DNA of 64,000 bases, taken from the NCBI RefSeq assembly GCF_003234855.1, contig NZ_QKTO01000014.1, forward strand, positions 1 to 64,000, given 5' to 3'. The translations under genes and the position numbers were made by a program. Below, piece by piece: positions 25,624-33,855 of the stretch; position 1 is the first letter of the stretch; every line of letters starts with the position of its first letter. Origin of the DNA: Curtobacterium sp. MCBD17_032. Lineage in GTDB: Bacteria > Actinomycetota > Actinomycetes > Actinomycetales > Microbacteriaceae. Below the pieces are notes generated by a model that worked only from the letters and a program-made list of their open reading frames with translations, was not told the DNA's origin and searched no databases.

Positions 25624-26278
25624 GGAACGCTTCGATCGCCTTGGCGGTCAGCAGAGCTTCGAGAGCCCGCCCGGTCGATCCTGTGGCTCGTCGGATCGCG
25701 TTCTCGCCGGCGATCTTCGTCGACCCCACGGCCACAGTCGACGCGAGTGCCAGGACGCCGACGCCCACAGCCGCGACCGTGACCACGAGCACCGCGCCAG
25801 CGACCACCCAGACCAGCACGCCGCAATCTGTTCCGATCTCACCGGGTACGTACGTCGACGCGGAGGGTGAGGCATGCGCCCGCAGCCGCTGCAACGTCGG
25901 CGTGCGTGGCACTTCCGCTCCGAGCTCCGACATCGCCGCCTGAACAGCGATCGGATCACTCGCTTGCAAGTTTCTCATCAGGGCCGCCGTCTGCCCTGGC
26001 ACCCGTTGCTCCAACTCCGAGACGACAGAATGAGCGACCGCGGCGGCATCGGGGTCGGCCAAGGCTTCCCGAAGGGCAGAGGACTGCTCAGTCGAGAGCG
26101 GCCCGAGCGCCCCAGCGCGAAGCAAGTCCTCGCCGAAGTCGCCCTGCATGAAGAGCAGCCCCTCGAGCACTTCTGTTTCCGACCAGGCCGGAGCAGTCTT
26201 CGAAGCAACAGCGGGAGCATCGTGAACGGAAGGCGCTACAAGTGCCGTCACACCCGTGCTGAGAGCCCCGACGACCAC
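25613..26278 (-). CDS. SdpC-like toxin precursor (start uncertain)
   Basis: About 221 residues as read from the GTG at 26278. After a hydrophobic N-terminus with AVA-type cleavage site comes LEGLLFMQGDFGEDLL, like the conserved start of SdpC-family proteins, then a helical region, and a strongly hydrophobic segment from Cys152 to about residue 186, where the active peptide would lie. Only one cysteine is present there, whereas Bacillus SDP has a two-cysteine disulfide. The GTG start leaves the signal peptide without basic residues; the promoter points to an ATG at 26319 that is out of frame, so the 5' end may carry a frame change. Family call rests on motifs plus the sdpA and sdpB neighbours. 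Confidence 0.7.
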   Translation of the reverse strand: MVVGALSTGVTALVAPSVHDAPAVASKTAPAWSETEVLEGLLFMQGDFGEDLLRAGALGPLSTEQSSALREALADPDAAAVAHSVVSELEQRVPGQTAALMRNLQASDPIAVQAAMSELGAEVPRTPTLQRLRAHASPSASTYVPGEIGTDCGVLVWVVAGAVLVVTVAAVGVGVLALASTVAVGSTKIAGENAIRRATGSTGRALEALLTAKAIEAFRGR

Positions 26279-26325
26279 AGCAGCGGTTCCCAGGTGAGCA
26301 AGTCCGGAATACGTCTCATGCCGCT

Positions 26326-26353
26326 AACATATTAGTATCTGGTCACTTGTCAA
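26326..26353 (-). promoter_or_regulatory. Near-consensus promoter of SDP-like operon
   Basis: On the minus strand TTGACA (26348-26353), 16 bp, then TATGTT (26326-26331). The -35 is a perfect consensus, rare in this GC-rich window. The -10 lies exactly 6 nt before an ATG at 26319, the leaderless spacing seen elsewhere here. The region is strikingly AT-rich. Confidence 0.65.
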
Positions 26354-26566
26354 GGTCACGATGCATGCCTGCGTCAGCGGAGACGTCTCCGACCCACTCG
26401 GCCGTGTACCGCTGACTCCAACCTCGCAGACGGTCATTTCTTCGTCCGACAACCGGTACCAGCACCGGCGACTGCCGATCAGCGACCGCGTCGAGAGGTT
26501 CCTGTGCCGGCGAGACCGACGCTGCAGGGGCTGCCTCAGCCGCTTCCATCGCGCTACGCTCCGCAC

Positions 26567-27193
26567 GTGGGGAGTCGGGGCATCTACGTCGAGACAGTCA
26601 TCGACGCGCCACTCGAGCGGGTCTGGGACGCCACGCAGGACCCGGAGCAGCACGTCCGGTGGGACGTCCGCTTCTCGGAGATCCTGCCCGAGCCCGCCGA
26701 CCACGAGGGCGTGACGCGGTTCACCTACGTCCGCGAGTCCGCTCTGCATGATGTGCACGGCACCGGCGTCAGCCTCGGCGAGCGCCGCCGACCCGACGGC
26801 TCGCGCACGTCCGCCCTCCGTTTCGCGACCGTCGACCGCCTCTCCCCGATCCGCTCCGGCCGGGGCTACTGGCGGTACGTCCCCACCGCGGACGGCCGGA
26901 CGCGCTTCCTCACCGGGTACGACTACGACTCCGGGTGGGGCGTCCTCGACGTCCTCGTGCGGCCCCTCCTCGGTTGGGCGACCGCCTGGAGCTTCGACCG
27001 CCTCCGCATCTGGCTCGAGGGCGGCCCCGAACCGGAGGCCTGGCCGCTCACGAGCGTCCTGCAGGTCTGGCGACCAGACCGGCCACGGGCCTCCAGGACG
27101 CTCCGCGCGCCCGTCGGCGGCAGCCGACGCGACGACCACCTGCAGGATGCGCCGCCCACCGTGGCGGCACTGCCCGAGCCGGGAGGCCCGTGA
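26567..27193 (+). CDS. SRPBCC (START-like) family protein
   Basis: A 208-residue protein with the helix-grip (polyketide cyclase/START-like) fold: VETVIDAPLERVWDATQDPE at the start is the classic SRPBCC opening, and the long amphipathic C-terminal helix region contains WSFDRLRIWLE. The GTG start at 26567 is preceded by TACGCT at exactly 6 nt, indicating a leaderless message; an upstream in-frame ATG at 26504 has no support. It overlaps the DUF4166 gene by one base (TGATG). Probably binds a hydrophobic ligand. Confidence 0.8.
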   Translation: MGSRGIYVETVIDAPLERVWDATQDPEQHVRWDVRFSEILPEPADHEGVTRFTYVRESALHDVHGTGVSLGERRRPDGSRTSALRFATVDRLSPIRSGRGYWRYVPTADGRTRFLTGYDYDSGWGVLDVLVRPLLGWATAWSFDRLRIWLEGGPEPEAWPLTSVLQVWRPDRPRASRTLRAPVGGSRRDDHLQDAPPTVAALPEPGGP

Positions 27194-27861
27194 TGACGTC
27201 CGTCTTCGAGGAAGCGTTGGGCGCGGACTTCCGTCGCCTGCACCCGATGATGCAGCGCCGCTTCGGCGTCGGCCTCGACGCTGCGGAGGCGTGCGTGGGC
27301 CGCGGCAGGATGACCATCCGCCGCGGGCCGTGGTGGACGGTGCCGTTCCTCCAGATCGGGCGGCTGCGGAACATCCTCGTACCCGACCTCGGCACGGACG
27401 TGCCGTTCACGATCGAGAACTACCCGTACCGGGACGCCCTCGGCCGCGAGACGGTGACGTTCGTCCGCACCTACGCGACCCGTCCCGGACGACCGGCGCG
27501 GTTCGACGCGACGATGGTGCTGTCGGAGGGCCGGGTCCTCGACTACCTCGGGACGCACCAGCACCTCGCGGTGGACCTCGATCTGCGGGTGGACGATCGC
27601 GGCGGGCTCGTGTTGACGTCCGACGCGCAGCGGTTCCACGAGGGGCCCGTCTCGTTCCGCTTCCCGATGCTGTTCAGCGGTCGTGCGACCCTGCACGAGT
27701 GGTGGTCGGAGGACGACGAGGCCTTCCACGTCGACCTCGAGGTACACAACCGGGTCTTCGGCTTCCTCTTCGGCTACCGCGGCACGTTCACGTGCGAGTG
27801 GGTGCCGGCGACCGATGCTCCGGAGCGGTTGAAGCCGCGGCGGACGGAAGCGCGAGTCTGA
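27193..27861 (+). CDS. DUF4166 domain protein
   Basis: A 222-residue soluble protein of the DUF4166 family, with family stretches FRRLHPMMQRRFGV near the start and a C-terminal FGFLFGYRGTFTCEW. DUF4166 proteins often occur beside SRPBCC or NAD-dependent epimerase genes and have no known activity. Coupled to the SRPBCC gene by a one-base overlap, so both probably act on the same substrate. The DUF4166 domain makes up the whole protein. Confidence 0.85.
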   Translation: MTSVFEEALGADFRRLHPMMQRRFGVGLDAAEACVGRGRMTIRRGPWWTVPFLQIGRLRNILVPDLGTDVPFTIENYPYRDALGRETVTFVRTYATRPGRPARFDATMVLSEGRVLDYLGTHQHLAVDLDLRVDDRGGLVLTSDAQRFHEGPVSFRFPMLFSGRATLHEWWSEDDEAFHVDLEVHNRVFGFLFGYRGTFTCEWVPATDAPERLKPRRTEARV

Positions 27862-27900
27862 CGCCTCGGCCGCTCTGGCGGGCGACCCGGTGGCTCCGGC

Positions 27901-28842
27901 CTACCCGAGCGGCTCGACACCGTAGCCGACGACCACGGCCCGCAACTCGTCCAGGTACGCCTGCGCCTGCACCGTGAGCGGCACCGAGGCGTGCGCGATC
28001 CACCCGATCTCGATGCGTTCGTCGACGTCCAGGGGGATGGCGACGATCTCGGGGTCGAGGTCGTCGCTGATGAGCCCCGTCGAGATCGTGTACCCGCCGA
28101 GGCCGATCATGAGGTTGAAGATCGTCGCCCGGTCCGACACCCGGATCTCCCGCTTGCTCGACATCGTCGACAGGATCTCCTCCGCCAGGTAGAAGGAGTT
28201 GTTCGCGCCCTGGTCGAACGTCAGCCGCGGCAGGTCCTCGAGGTCGGCGAGGGTCGCCCGGGCCTTCGAGGCGATCGGGTTCCGCTTCGCCACGAAGATG
28301 TGCGGCTGGGCGACGAACAGCGGTGTGAACACGACTCCGGCGTCCCGCATGAGCTTCCCGAGCACCTGGCGGTTGAAATCGTTCCGGTAGAGGATGCCCA
28401 CCTCGCTCCGGAGCGTGCGGACGTCCTCGATGATGTCCCACGTGCGGGTCTCGCGGAGGGAGAACTCGTACTCGTCGGCTGCGGCCCCTTCGACCATGCG
28501 GACGAAGGCCTCCACCGCGAACGAGTAGTGCTGCGCCGAGACCCCGAGCAGGCGGCGCGACGCTTGTCGGCCGACGTAGCGCTGTTCGAGCAGGGAGACC
28601 TGCTCGACGACCTGTCGGGCGTAGCCGAGGAACTCGACGCCGTCGACGGTGAGGACGACCCCGCGGGCGGAGCGGGTGAAGAGCGGGCGGCCGATCCGTG
28701 TCTCGAGGTCCTTCATCGCAGCCGACAGGGTCGGCTGGGAGATGTAGAGCAGGTCGGCGGCGGCGCTGATCGCCCCCTCGGACGCGACCTCGATGAAGTA
28801 CCGCAGCTGCTGCAGGGTGATGTCGTTCGGGACCCGTGCCAT
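27901..28842 (-). CDS. LysR-family regulator divergent from mesX-mesD
   Basis: A 313-residue LysR regulator: winged helix in the first ~65 residues (LQQLRYFIEVASEGAISAAAD, then SQPTLSAAMKDLE), linker helix, and a periplasmic-binding-like effector domain. TAGCCT at 28849-28854 lies 6 nt before the ATG, indicating a leaderless transcript. It faces the mesX-mesD methionine-synthase genes across a gap with two overlapping dyads, so it probably controls them in response to a sulfur or methionine-related metabolite (inference). Confidence 0.9.
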   Translation of the reverse strand: MARVPNDITLQQLRYFIEVASEGAISAAADLLYISQPTLSAAMKDLETRIGRPLFTRSARGVVLTVDGVEFLGYARQVVEQVSLLEQRYVGRQASRRLLGVSAQHYSFAVEAFVRMVEGAAADEYEFSLRETRTWDIIEDVRTLRSEVGILYRNDFNRQVLGKLMRDAGVVFTPLFVAQPHIFVAKRNPIASKARATLADLEDLPRLTFDQGANNSFYLAEEILSTMSSKREIRVSDRATIFNLMIGLGGYTISTGLISDDLDPEIVAIPLDVDERIEIGWIAHASVPLTVQAQAYLDELRAVVVGYGVEPLG

Positions 28843-28850
28843 AGGCGCAG

Positions 28851-28878
28851 GCTATACCGCCGCATAGCGTCTCGGTAT
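28851..28878. promoter_or_regulatory. LysR-type dyads between lysR and mesX
   Basis: Two overlapping dyads occur: GCTAT-N8-ATAGC (28851-28868) and ATACCG-N13-CGGTAT (28854-28878). Both have the spacing of LysR binding sites and overlap the lysR -10 box (28849-28854), which suits autoregulation plus activation of mesX. Confidence 0.6.
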
Positions 28879-28962
28879 TACCTGATGGCCCGCGCCTCCC
28901 GTCATGATCGAGGGACCCCTTCCCCAGTGCCCCCGGGCCCCACAGCGTACGGATGGCAGAAC

Positions 28963-29940
28963 ATGGCGAACGAGCCCACCTTCAGCATCACGAGGACCCG
29001 GTTCGACGAGGACTACAAGCCGTCGGACAGCTCACGGCTGACCACGAACTTCGCCAACCTGGCCCGCGGCGAGCACCGTCAGCAGAACCTCCGCAACGTG
29101 CTCGCCCTCATCGACGCGCGGTGCAACGACCTCGCCGGTTCTCCGGAGACCGACCGCTACCGCGTCGAACTCGACATCGTCTCGGTCACCCTGCACTTCG
29201 AGGACGCGGGCGTCGCCGAGCAGTTCCCCCTGATCGAGGTGCTCGACGTCACGATCGTCGACCAGCACACCGGCGAGCGCCACCAGGGCATCCTCGGCAA
29301 CAACTTCTCGTCGTACCTGCGCGACTACGACTTCGCGGTGCTGCTGCCGTCGGCGCCCTCGCTGCCCGATGACTTCGGGCAGCTACACGGGCAGCTCTTC
29401 CAGCGCTTCCTGGCGTCTTCCGCGTTCGAGGACCACTTCAGCGCAGAGCCCGTCGTCTGCATCAGCGTCTCCACGAGCCAGACGTACCGGCAGACGTCGA
29501 CCGTCCACCCGGTCCTCGGTGCCGAGTACGAGCACGAGCACTCCTCGCTCACCGACGACTACTTCGGGAAGATGGGCATGCAGGTCCGGTACTTCATGCC
29601 TCCGGGCGCGAAGGCCCCGCTCGCGTTCTACACGCGCGGCGACCTCACCGGCGACTACTCGGACCTCCAGCTCGTCGGCACGATCGCCACCATGGAGACG
29701 TTCCAGAAGATCTACCGGCCGGAGATCTACAACGCGGACACCGTCGCCCCGAGCACGTTCCGGCCGAGCCTCGAGCAGACGGACTGGACCTCGACCGGCA
29801 TCGCCTACGACCGCGAGGAGCGCAGCCGCCTCGGCGTCACGCAGGGCCGCTACACCGAGGAGCACCTCGTGCAGCCGCACCGCGCGCTCCTCGAGCGCTG
29901 GGCCGCCGGCCGTTCCGCCGTTTCCACCCTCTCCCACTGA
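28963..29940 (+). CDS. mesX: MesX, DUF1852 partner of methionine synthase MesD
   Basis: A 325-residue DUF1852 protein. In other bacteria DUF1852 (MesX) is required by MesD, a folate-independent, oxygen-dependent methionine synthase. Characteristic stretches are RTRFDEDYKPSDSSR near the start and GNNFSSYLRDYDF in the first half. The ATG at 28963 gives the family's usual N-terminus; the ribosome binding site is weak. It is 20 bp ahead of mesD and divergent from lysR. The origin of the methyl group used by MesD is not settled in the literature I know. Confidence 0.92.
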   Translation: MANEPTFSITRTRFDEDYKPSDSSRLTTNFANLARGEHRQQNLRNVLALIDARCNDLAGSPETDRYRVELDIVSVTLHFEDAGVAEQFPLIEVLDVTIVDQHTGERHQGILGNNFSSYLRDYDFAVLLPSAPSLPDDFGQLHGQLFQRFLASSAFEDHFSAEPVVCISVSTSQTYRQTSTVHPVLGAEYEHEHSSLTDDYFGKMGMQVRYFMPPGAKAPLAFYTRGDLTGDYSDLQLVGTIATMETFQKIYRPEIYNADTVAPSTFRPSLEQTDWTSTGIAYDREERSRLGVTQGRYTEEHLVQPHRALLERWAAGRSAVSTLSH

Positions 29941-29960
29941 CCGACTGGACCTCCACGCGC

Positions 29961-31010
29961 ATGAGCACCCTCCTCCCCACCTCGATCGTCGGCAGCCTGC
30001 CGAAGCCCTCCTGGCTCGCCGAGCCCGAGCGCCTCTGGTCCCCATGGCTGCTCGAGGGAGACACGCTGGTCGAGGGCAAGCAGGACGCCCTCCGCTCCGC
30101 CGTCCACGAGCAGGAGCGCAACGGCATCGACATCGTCAGCGACGGCGAGCAGACCCGGCAGCACTTCGTCACGACGTTCATCGAGCACCTCGACGGCATC
30201 GACCAGGAGCGCAAGGAGACCGTGCGCATCCGCGACCGCTACGACGCCGCCGTGCCCACGGTCGTCGGTGCGGTGAGCCGCCCGGAGTCGGTGTTCGTCG
30301 AGGACGCAAGGTTCCTCCGTGCCCAGACCGACCGGCCGATCAAGTGGGCGCTCCCCGGCCCGATGACCATGATCGACACCCTCTCCGACCAGCACTACAA
30401 GAGCCGCGAGAAGCTGGCGTGGGAGTTCGCCACGATCCTCAACCAGGAGGCACTCGAGCTGCAGGACGCCGGCGTCGACGTCATCCAGTTCGACGAGCCC
30501 GCGTTCACCGTGTTCCACGACGAGGTGCAGGACTGGGGCGTCGCCGCGCTCGAGCGCGCTGCCGAGGGCCTTCGCGCGGAGACTGCCGTGCACATCTGTT
30601 ACGGCTACGGCATCGAGGCGAACAACAAGTGGAAGGAGACCCTCGGCGCCGAGTGGCGGCAGTACGAACAGTCCTTACCGCTCCTGCAGCAGTCCTCGAT
30701 CGACATCGTCTCCCTCGAGTGCATCCACTCCCACGTCCCGCTCGAGCTCGTCGAGCTCATCCGCGGCAAGAAGGTCATGCTCGGCGCGATCGACGTCGCG
30801 ACCGAGACCGTCGAGACGCCGGAGGAGGTCGCGGAGGTCCTGCGCCGGGCGCTCGAGCACGTCGACGCCGACAAGCTCATCCCGAGCACGAACTGCGGCA
30901 TGGCACCGCTGGCGCGGGGGGCGGCGCTCGGGAAGCTCAGCGCGCTGTCCGCTGGTGCGGACATCGTGCGGGCCGAGTTGGCGAACGTCGCGGTACCAGC
31001 TGCGCGGTAG
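29961..31010 (+). CDS. mesD: MesD, core methionine synthase (oxygen-dependent)
   Basis: A 349-residue protein equal to the C-terminal catalytic barrel of MetE, without the folate-binding N-terminal half. Zinc ligands are visible: His and Cys in VHICYG, Glu in VSLECIH, and Cys in STNCGMAP. Standalone barrels next to DUF1852 form the MesD family, which methylates homocysteine without methyl-tetrahydrofolate and needs oxygen and MesX. Operon with mesX (20-bp gap) and followed by a hairpin. The adjacent LysR gene is the likely regulator. Confidence 0.92.
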   Translation: MSTLLPTSIVGSLPKPSWLAEPERLWSPWLLEGDTLVEGKQDALRSAVHEQERNGIDIVSDGEQTRQHFVTTFIEHLDGIDQERKETVRIRDRYDAAVPTVVGAVSRPESVFVEDARFLRAQTDRPIKWALPGPMTMIDTLSDQHYKSREKLAWEFATILNQEALELQDAGVDVIQFDEPAFTVFHDEVQDWGVAALERAAEGLRAETAVHICYGYGIEANNKWKETLGAEWRQYEQSLPLLQQSSIDIVSLECIHSHVPLELVELIRGKKVMLGAIDVATETVETPEEVAEVLRRALEHVDADKLIPSTNCGMAPLARGAALGKLSALSAGADIVRAELANVAVPAAR

Positions 31011-31028
31011 CGGCGCGGCTCCTCCGGA

Positions 31029-31058
31029 CGGCTCGCTTCAGCAACTGAGCGGGCCGTT
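31029..31058 (+). terminator. Imperfect hairpin after mesD
   Basis: ACGGCTCGCTTCAG and CTGAGCGGGCCGT pair with one G-U and one bulge around a 3-nt loop, 18 bp after the mesD stop. Confidence 0.55.
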
Positions 31059-31093
31059 CGTCGTGCCGCGTCTGGCAGGTGGCCGGGCCTCAG

Positions 31094-31113
31094 CCCGGAC
31101 TGGAGGCGCGGCT
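31094..31113. repeat. Single-arm copy of the TGGAGGC intergenic repeat
   Basis: The element CCGGACTGGAGGC followed by GCGGCT recurs with one mismatch at 36469-36488 and, as part of a full palindrome, at 38869. Here only one arm is present, so it does not form a hairpin. Confidence 0.6.
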
Positions 31114-31139
31114 CGGTTACGGCAGGCGAGTCACGTCTG

Positions 31140-31637
31140 TCAGTTCTGGCCGTCGAGGCTCATCTTGTCGAAGTCTCCCGCGACGCACAGCGAGCTGCCG
31201 TCGATCGTGTAGCCACGGGAATCAGCGCGGAAGTCGGACGACTCCACCGGCCCGCCCCGACCCCGCACGCCGAGGATCGGGTCCTCGCCGCCGGTCTGGT
31301 ACCGCTCGGTCGCGACCCCGAGTTCCTTCCAGTGCTGCTCCACCGCCTCGACGTCGGCCTTCGGGTCGGCGCTTGCAGAGCGGACTTTCGCGTAGACGTA
31401 CTGCACGCCCCCCTGCCCCAGGCCGAAACCGCATTTCCCGAGCCCGGGGCCCTCACCGACCTCCCAGCCGTCTCCCACGACGTCAGTCGATCCCTCGACG
31501 AACTCGACGACGGATCCCCTTGCCTGCTCTGGGCTCTTCCCGACCCCGGCGCTGCAGCCGGCGAGGACGGTGGCGGTGAGCAGTGCGGCTGCGGTCGCTC
31601 GAACGGTGATGGCGGGCCGTAAGCGAGTGTGTTGCAC
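31140..31637 (-). CDS. Putative lipoprotein of unknown function
   Basis: A 165-residue protein with a lipoprotein signal: basic start, hydrophobic core and lipobox VLAGC near residue 28. The mature part is Gly- and Asp-rich with two more cysteines (LGKCGFG, SSLCVAG) that could form a disulfide outside the membrane. The GTG at 31637 gives a sensible signal peptide. It lies 55 bp after a second lipoprotein gene on the same strand and may form an operon with it. No family recognised. Confidence 0.72.
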   Translation of the reverse strand: MQHTRLRPAITVRATAAALLTATVLAGCSAGVGKSPEQARGSVVEFVEGSTDVVGDGWEVGEGPGLGKCGFGLGQGGVQYVYAKVRSASADPKADVEAVEQHWKELGVATERYQTGGEDPILGVRGRGGPVESSDFRADSRGYTIDGSSLCVAGDFDKMSLDGQN

Positions 31638-31692
31638 GCCGGAGCGCCTCGCAGACCGGTCGGCGTCTGCGAGGCGCACCCTCGTCCGGAGA

Positions 31693-32397
31693 TCAGCGCT
31701 GCCGGACAGGGTCGCTCCACTTCGGCAACGGCTCCGAGACACCCGGCTCGGATTCATCGGGGAAGTCGGCGGGGTCGCGCAGTGCAATCGCCTTGATGAA
31801 CTCCGGAGCATCGTGCGCCCAGAACGCCTCGCTGTACACCCCGAGCGAGTACTGCCCGTTCGGCCGCACGTTCCAGGTCACCCACCATCCGTCGCCGGTG
31901 TCGGCCAGAACCTCGTGATCCGTACCGACCTTCGCGCTGCTCCAGCGCCACCCTTCTTCGTCGAAGTAGCGCTGCATCGGCTCGAGGTCCTCCGCCGCGC
32001 CGGTCGCACCCTCCGGTTCGATGGTCCGTACGGCTCGGAACGCGTAGGAGTTCTCTCCGGTTGCACCCTCCGGCGCCTTGCCGAACGCGTCGTCGGCTGC
32101 GGGCAGAGGACGGACGTCCCCGCCGTTCCAGTACCACGTGCCGTCCGAGATCTGTCGTTGTGCAGCTGCGAGCACGGCCTGCCCGTGTTCGTAGCGCTCG
32201 CCAGCCAGCTCGAACTCGTCCTGCAGCGAGAGATCAGCTCCCTGCGCCCGTGTCGTGCCTGCCGCGTCTCGCGCGTCCGGTCCGGGCACGTCGCCTCCTC
32301 CGCCTGCGCCGCCCGAGGCGCATCCGGTCGTCGCGAGCACCACGGCCGCGAGCACGGTCACGATCGCGCCGCGCGGTCGCAGTCGGGAGGTATGCAT
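31693..32397 (-). CDS. Putative lipoprotein of unknown function
   Basis: A 234-residue protein with an N-terminal signal (MHTSRLRPRG, hydrophobic core) and a weaker lipobox TTGC followed by a Gly-rich linker. The mature domain is rich in Trp, Glu and Asp (GTWYWNGG, WRWSSAKV, GWWVTWNV) and probably extracytoplasmic. GGGGA precedes the ATG at 32397; an upstream in-frame ATG at 32466 would bury the signal peptide. The 182 bp upstream, up to the next gene, show nothing clear. Confidence 0.72.
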   Translation of the reverse strand: MHTSRLRPRGAIVTVLAAVVLATTGCASGGAGGGGDVPGPDARDAAGTTRAQGADLSLQDEFELAGERYEHGQAVLAAAQRQISDGTWYWNGGDVRPLPAADDAFGKAPEGATGENSYAFRAVRTIEPEGATGAAEDLEPMQRYFDEEGWRWSSAKVGTDHEVLADTGDGWWVTWNVRPNGQYSLGVYSEAFWAHDAPEFIKAIALRDPADFPDESEPGVSEPLPKWSDPVRQR

Positions 32398-32579
32398 TCG
32401 CAGGTCCCCGGAAGCCCCGTCTGCAGCAGCGATGGGGGCATCGCTTGCCCCGTCATCGAACACCATCGTCACGCACACCCCCGTGTGGCTCGCAAGCTGG
32501 TTCCCGACACTACTCATTGACCGACGGTCCCGTCCGTCCAGCTGCCTCGACTTCTGTGGGTCGGTCGCGTTGATCGGGG

Positions 32580-33422
32580 TCATGCGTCTCGGGCGCGGAG
32601 CGTCTCCCGCTGGACGAGCGCCGCCGCGATCGCATCGGCCGCGTACGGAGCCTTCGCCAGCGCATGGACCACGGCGGTCACACCCGCTGCCCGGGCGATC
32701 ACCGCCCCTGCGGCTCGGACTTCGCCGTTGATCCAGCGGGAGCCCTCGTCGCGCTGCCAGCTGATCGTGCGGGAGGGCGGTGCACCCGGTTCCAGCGCCC
32801 AGTCGGCGTAGCGGCAGAGGTCGTCGAAGGTCGACCAGACCCCACCGGCCGCCGCGAACGAGGACGCACCTAGAGCCCACGGTCGGATCGCGCGACCGAG
32901 GAAGCTCGGCATGATGCGCTTCGATGCAGCCGGCACCAGTGTCGCGGAACCGATGCCCGCCGGCCGCAGGACCTGCTCCTCCACGGCGTCGAACCAGTTC
33001 CCGTGCACCGCGTCGAGGACCGCCCCGAGGAGCGCGTACCCGAGGTTCGAGTACACGTACTGCCCCCTGGGCGTCACCGGCACCGCGGTCGCCAGGTCCA
33101 GCGGCACCCCGACGGCCGGTCGGTACGGGTCACGGAAGAGGCTGTCACGGATCGTCGGCGGTACGCGGGACAGCCCGGAGGTGTGGTGGATGAGGTCACC
33201 GACCGTCATCTCACCGTCGGGCACGCCGGGTAGGTACGACGCGACCGGCCGTCCGAGCTCGAGCGTGACCGCAGCCGTCGTCCCGACGAGGCCCTTCGTG
33301 ATGCTCCCCCACTCGAGCAACGACGCCTCGGCGTACCGTCCGGCGGGCTCGCGACCGGTTCGCCAATCGCCGCCGGTCCGGAGGCTCGCTCGCCACTGAC
33401 CACCTGGAACATTGCCGTTCAT
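32580..33422 (-). CDS. Serine hydrolase of the beta-lactamase/DD-peptidase superfamily
   Basis: A 280-residue protein with the active-site SxxK motif in WGSITKGLVG and the YxN motif in YVYSNLGY. HTSGLSRVP upstream of the latter is typical of class C beta-lactamase-like esterases and peptidases. It is shorter than most (usually 350-400 residues), and the third motif (KTG/HxG) is not obvious, so activity is uncertain. No signal peptide is seen from the ATG at 33422. TATCGT (33430-33435) lies 7 nt before that ATG, implying a leaderless transcript. Confidence 0.82.
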   Translation of the reverse strand: MNGNVPGGQWRASLRTGGDWRTGREPAGRYAEASLLEWGSITKGLVGTTAAVTLELGRPVASYLPGVPDGEMTVGDLIHHTSGLSRVPPTIRDSLFRDPYRPAVGVPLDLATAVPVTPRGQYVYSNLGYALLGAVLDAVHGNWFDAVEEQVLRPAGIGSATLVPAASKRIMPSFLGRAIRPWALGASSFAAAGGVWSTFDDLCRYADWALEPGAPPSRTISWQRDEGSRWINGEVRAAGAVIARAAGVTAVVHALAKAPYAADAIAAALVQRETLRARDA

Positions 33423-33439
33423 GTCCCCGACGATAGGGT
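33412..33439. promoter_or_regulatory. Overlapping divergent promoters (serine hydrolase / SdpI-like)
   Basis: Rightward: TTGCCG (33412-33417), 16 bp, TAGGGT (33434-33439). Leftward: TATCGT at 33430-33435. The two -10 boxes overlap by two bases, so the divergent genes cannot both be initiated at once. Confidence 0.55.
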
Positions 33440-33457
33440 CGTCGCCATCCCGGAGCA

Positions 33458-33847
33458 ATGGTGTGCACGCTCGCCCTCGAGATCGGCAGAGCGGTCCTCG
33501 TGATTCGGGTGACGTGGCGAGCCACGAACGGGCAGCTGGACCGGAACGACCTCATCCGGACGCGGGTCACGATGTCCAGCGACGAAGCCTGGCGCACCGG
33601 GCACCGAGCGGCGCTGCCGCCGACGCTGATCTCGGGCGTGATCACCGCCCTCTGGTGCGCAGTGTGCATCGTCGTGCCCGCGCTCCGCACCCCCGCGTCG
33701 GTGATCGTCGTGTCGGTCATCCTCGTGGGCAGCGCACTCCTCTCCATTCCTGTTGCCCACGGCGCGGTACGCCGAGCGGCGCTCGAGGGACGGGCCGGTC
33801 ACGAGGACGCGCAGACTGATGCACCCGCATCGGGCCGAGGGCGTTGA
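33458..33847 (+). CDS. SdpI-like membrane protein, copy 1
   Basis: A 129-residue membrane protein. After a first helix it contains N-x-L-I-RTRVTMSSDEAWRTGHRAA, matching the C-terminal SdpI domain (Bacillus SdpI has RTPWTL then W-x-x-G-N-R), followed by two helices. SdpI is the immunity protein against the SDP toxin. The family is also widespread without SDP. It is a paralogue of the gene at 34374 and shares its promoter region. ATG 33458 aligns with the paralogue; a GTG at 33461 has better spacing to GGAG. Confidence 0.75.
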   Translation: MVCTLALEIGRAVLVIRVTWRATNGQLDRNDLIRTRVTMSSDEAWRTGHRAALPPTLISGVITALWCAVCIVVPALRTPASVIVVSVILVGSALLSIPVAHGAVRRAALEGRAGHEDAQTDAPASGRGR

Positions 33848-33855
33848 CTACAGGC

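Noticed and set aside
26343..26549. 68-codon minus-strand frame between the SRPBCC gene and the SDP promoter
   Set aside because: It has an ATG and plausible composition, but its ribosome site is weak, its end overlaps the -35 box of the SDP operon, and no family was recognised; too little support to call a gene.
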